64,000 nucleotides of DNA from assembly GCA_028285545.1 (NCBI GenBank), contig JANQPA010000102.1:81227-145226 (forward strand), given 5' to 3'. A program made the translations under genes and the position numbers. The notes beneath the pieces were generated by a model. That model did not search any database. It saw only the letters and a program-made list of their open reading frames with translations, and was not told the origin of the DNA. Below, one piece after another: positions 61,956 through 64,000 of the stretch. Every line of letters begins with the position of its first letter. Position 1 is the first letter of the stretch. The stretch comes from Saprospiraceae bacterium (lineage in GTDB: Bacteria; Bacteroidota; Bacteroidia; Chitinophagales; Saprospiraceae).

Positions 61956-63857
61956 ATGAAAAAACTATTCATCTTTTTTCCACTTCTTTTCCTATTTCAT
62001 TACTCCGGAAAGACTCAATCTGTTACTGAACAAGAATTAAGCTCTGAGATTTCAGAAGTAACGCTTTTCTTGCAAGGTGCCCAAATTCGAAGAACAGCTG
62101 AAGTTCAACTTTCTTCGGGTAAGACACTGCTAAAGTTTAAGAACCTGTCTCCAATCTTAGATCCTAAAAGCATTCAAGTAAAAATGGAGGCAGGCCCTCT
62201 ATTATTAACCGTCAATCACTATTTAGATTACTTGTCCGATGATCAGAAATCGGAACAACTGAATTATTTTGATAAGCGCATTAAGGAAATACAGGATAGC
62301 ATAAGGATTCAAAAAGTCTTACTTGCCAGCCTTGATGAAGAATTGGCCTTCCTAAAAGCAAACCGAAGCATTAAAGGCTCAACCCAAAACCTGGAAACTG
62401 CCAGCCTTAAAGAAAATTACACCTTTTATGCGGATCAAACCAAAGAACTTCTTTTAGAACAGCTGGAAATAGAAAACCTGGTTAAAGACCTCGAAAATTC
62501 AAAAAAGAAATGGGAACGACAACGAAAAGAATTTTTCAAAAATCCAGATCTTAAAAAAAGCGAGGTCCAGGTACTGGTTTCAAGCGAAAAGCCCATAAAA
62601 ATTGAATTGGAGATTAGTTATCTGTGTGGAGGAGCTGGTTGGTTTCCCAATTATGATATTATTGCAAAGGATGTAGAAAGTCCAATTAATTTATTATACA
62701 AGGCCAGTGTTTATCAAAATACCGGAGAAGATTGGGATCAAATCAAACTGAGCCTTAGCAATGCCGATCCATATAAAAGTAGTAGTTTACCTTATTTGTC
62801 TCCACTGTATCTTTCCTATAATAATTATGCAGTAAGAAGAGAAAAAAAGACTCCCGCCAATCAACCTGCTCTTGGTTACAGCAATAATGGAAAAGTTGAG
62901 GGGATTATCAGAGACGAGGATGGTGAACCTTTAATAGGTGCTACTATTTTTGTAAGAGGTGCAAGCGTAGGGACAGTTACAGATATTGATGGAAAGTATT
63001 CTCTAATGTTGCCAGAAGGGACTGAGTCGATAATAATTTCTTATATAGGGTTTGAAACACAAGAAATTGAATTGCAAGGAGCTGGAAAATTAGATGTTTC
63101 ATTGAAATCCGACGTAGCTCTGCTGGAAGAAGTGGTGGTAACAGGATATGGGGTTCAGGGAAGCAGTGCTGGGGTTTCTAATTCTCCAAGATCGGGCCCT
63201 ACTTCAATTAAAAAAGAACGTATTATCCCTGTCAATCCCATACAAAATCAAACTACTGTTTCTTTTGAAGTAGACCTCCCCTTTTCCATCCCCTCCAATG
63301 GTGAATCTTTTCAAGTAGAATTGGCCCAATATGAAGTCCCTGCTTATTTTGAGTACCAATGTGCTCCCAAAGTAGATCTTGAACCCTTTTTGGTGGCCAA
63401 AATAGTCGAATGGGATCAATATAATTTAATGGAAGGCGAGGCCAATATTTTTTTTGAGGATCTTTATTTGGGGCGCTCCATTTTAGATGTTCGTTTTGTA
63501 ACAGATACCCTTAATATTTCACTGGGCCGGGATAAAGGGATCATGGTCAATCGGGAGAAAATTAAAGATTTTTATAAAGAAAATTTTATTGGTAACCGCA
63601 AAATTGAAAGCCGTGCTTTCAAAATTAGCATCCAGAACAATAAAGAACAATCCATAAATCTGATTGTGAAGGATCAAATCCCCGTTTCCAGAGTCAAAGA
63701 TATTGAAGTTCAAAAGGTGGATATCGGAGAAGGCTTGTTAAACGAAACCACCGGAGAAGTCATTTGGTTTTTGCAATTAAAACCTGGTGAACAAAAGCTG
63801 GTCACCTCAAAATATTCTGTCAAATTTGATCGGTTTAAGAAAGTTAGAATTGAATAA
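61956..63857 (+). CDS. MuiA-like DUF4139 protein with an inserted carboxypeptidase-regulatory/TonB-receptor-like segment
   Basis: This 633-residue exported protein has a signal peptide (MKKLFIFFPLLFLFHYSGKTQ). It has a DUF4140 N-terminus (EISEVTLFLQGAQIRRTAEV), a coiled coil (~100-195) and DUF4139 (~205 to the end), whose marks are LEISYLCGGAGWFPNYDIIAKD, YQNTGEDWDQIKLSLSNADP and the final VIWFLQLKPGEQKLVTSKYSVKF. Residues ~313-405 interrupt it with the start of a SusC-type receptor: EGIIRDEDGEPLIGATIFVRGASVGTVTDIDGKYSL, then LLEEVVVTGYG, the start of a plug. The DUF4139 frame resumes after it. 'Mucoidy inhibitor A' is the old name of the family; its function is unclear. The tandem repeat to the window end follows its stop. 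Confidence 0.88.
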   Translation: MKKLFIFFPLLFLFHYSGKTQSVTEQELSSEISEVTLFLQGAQIRRTAEVQLSSGKTLLKFKNLSPILDPKSIQVKMEAGPLLLTVNHYLDYLSDDQKSEQLNYFDKRIKEIQDSIRIQKVLLASLDEELAFLKANRSIKGSTQNLETASLKENYTFYADQTKELLLEQLEIENLVKDLENSKKKWERQRKEFFKNPDLKKSEVQVLVSSEKPIKIELEISYLCGGAGWFPNYDIIAKDVESPINLLYKASVYQNTGEDWDQIKLSLSNADPYKSSSLPYLSPLYLSYNNYAVRREKKTPANQPALGYSNNGKVEGIIRDEDGEPLIGATIFVRGASVGTVTDIDGKYSLMLPEGTESIIISYIGFETQEIELQGAGKLDVSLKSDVALLEEVVVTGYGVQGSSAGVSNSPRSGPTSIKKERIIPVNPIQNQTTVSFEVDLPFSIPSNGESFQVELAQYEVPAYFEYQCAPKVDLEPFLVAKIVEWDQYNLMEGEANIFFEDLYLGRSILDVRFVTDTLNISLGRDKGIMVNREKIKDFYKENFIGNRKIESRAFKISIQNNKEQSINLIVKDQIPVSRVKDIEVQKVDIGEGLLNETTGEVIWFLQLKPGEQKLVTSKYSVKFDRFKKVRIE

Positions 63858-63872
63858 TTTTTTTCTAAAAAA

Positions 63873-64000
63873 TAGAGATATATAGAGACAATTAGAGATA
63901 AATAGAAATATATTGTCTCTATCTGTCTCTATCTGTCTCTATCTGTCTCTATCTGTCTCTATCTGTCTCTATCTGTCTCTATCTGTCTCTATCTGTCTCT
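63873..64000 (+). repeat. Inverted element, family member F, with a 10-bp tandem array
   Basis: A purine-rich arm (tagagatatatagagacaat, 63873-63910) precedes a pyrimidine-rich array of the unit atctgtctct. The array has eight exact copies from 63921 to 64000 and continues past the window end. A degenerate copy begins the array at about 63911. Unit length is one turn of B-DNA. Confidence 0.9.

Noticed and set aside
63911..64000. Possible CRISPR array because of regular repeats at the window end
   Set aside because: The units are 10 bp, directly adjacent and without spacers, so it is a simple tandem repeat.

Overview
The window reads as a chromosomal segment of a Bacteroidota bacterium, most likely from the Saprospiria (Lewinella/Haliscomenobacter-like); the class is an inference. 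The phylum rests on several signs: a type IX secretion C-terminal sorting domain, DUF6090 and DUF6702 proteins, DUF5916 and permease-prefix proteins, energy-transducer TonB paralogues, a Rho factor with a long Arg-Asp-rich insert, -7 elements of the form TAnnTTTG instead of sigma70 boxes, and few Shine-Dalgarno sequences. Nothing was searched against a database; family names come from recognition of motifs.

Layout. 1-17.6 kb is an accessory region. It holds a truncated S41-type peptidase gene, a toxin-antitoxin locus whose PIN toxin is decayed, an amidase, a DUF6090 protein carrying an in-frame palindromic repeat, and a 1080-residue CHAT protease/STAND NTPase protein ending in four helical repeats that look like effector-associated domains. 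It continues with the remains of a group II intron, an intradiol-dioxygenase/thioredoxin fusion with a membrane LytTR regulator, a peptidase M28/DUF6702/lipoprotein operon, an S41-like peptidase, and a complete IS4-family element with 18-bp ends and a 10-bp target duplication set inside a small palindrome. 17.6-30.4 kb has a giant beta-propeller histidine kinase, a BrnT/BrnA toxin-antitoxin pair, OsmC, an aminotransferase/HXXEE/asparaginase operon, a secreted subtilisin and an MscS channel. 30.4-64 kb is mostly housekeeping: rho, serS, a zinc metallopeptidase, frr, rpmH, a TPR protein, a PadR/ABC-permease pair, two tonB genes, a VanZ protein, gcvH, citrate synthase, DUF3109, DUF5916, GH3, uvrA, purine nucleoside phosphorylase, rimP-nusA-infB and a MuiA-like DUF4139 protein.

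Themes. The best candidate for an under-described system is the single-gene CHAT-STAND protein at 4361-7603. It has the build of a conflict or self-destruction ATPase: a caspase-like protease at the front, an nSTAND-type NTPase in the middle, and a multi-copy C-terminal repeat where a sensor usually sits. The other recurrent signal is non-coding. Intergenic spaces carry several classes of inverted repeat: perfect palindromes of 46-52 bp without spacer, a family of purine-rich short tandem repeats followed by their inverted complement around a gacaa/ttgtc core, and clusters of small REP-like palindromes, one of which is the IS4 target.
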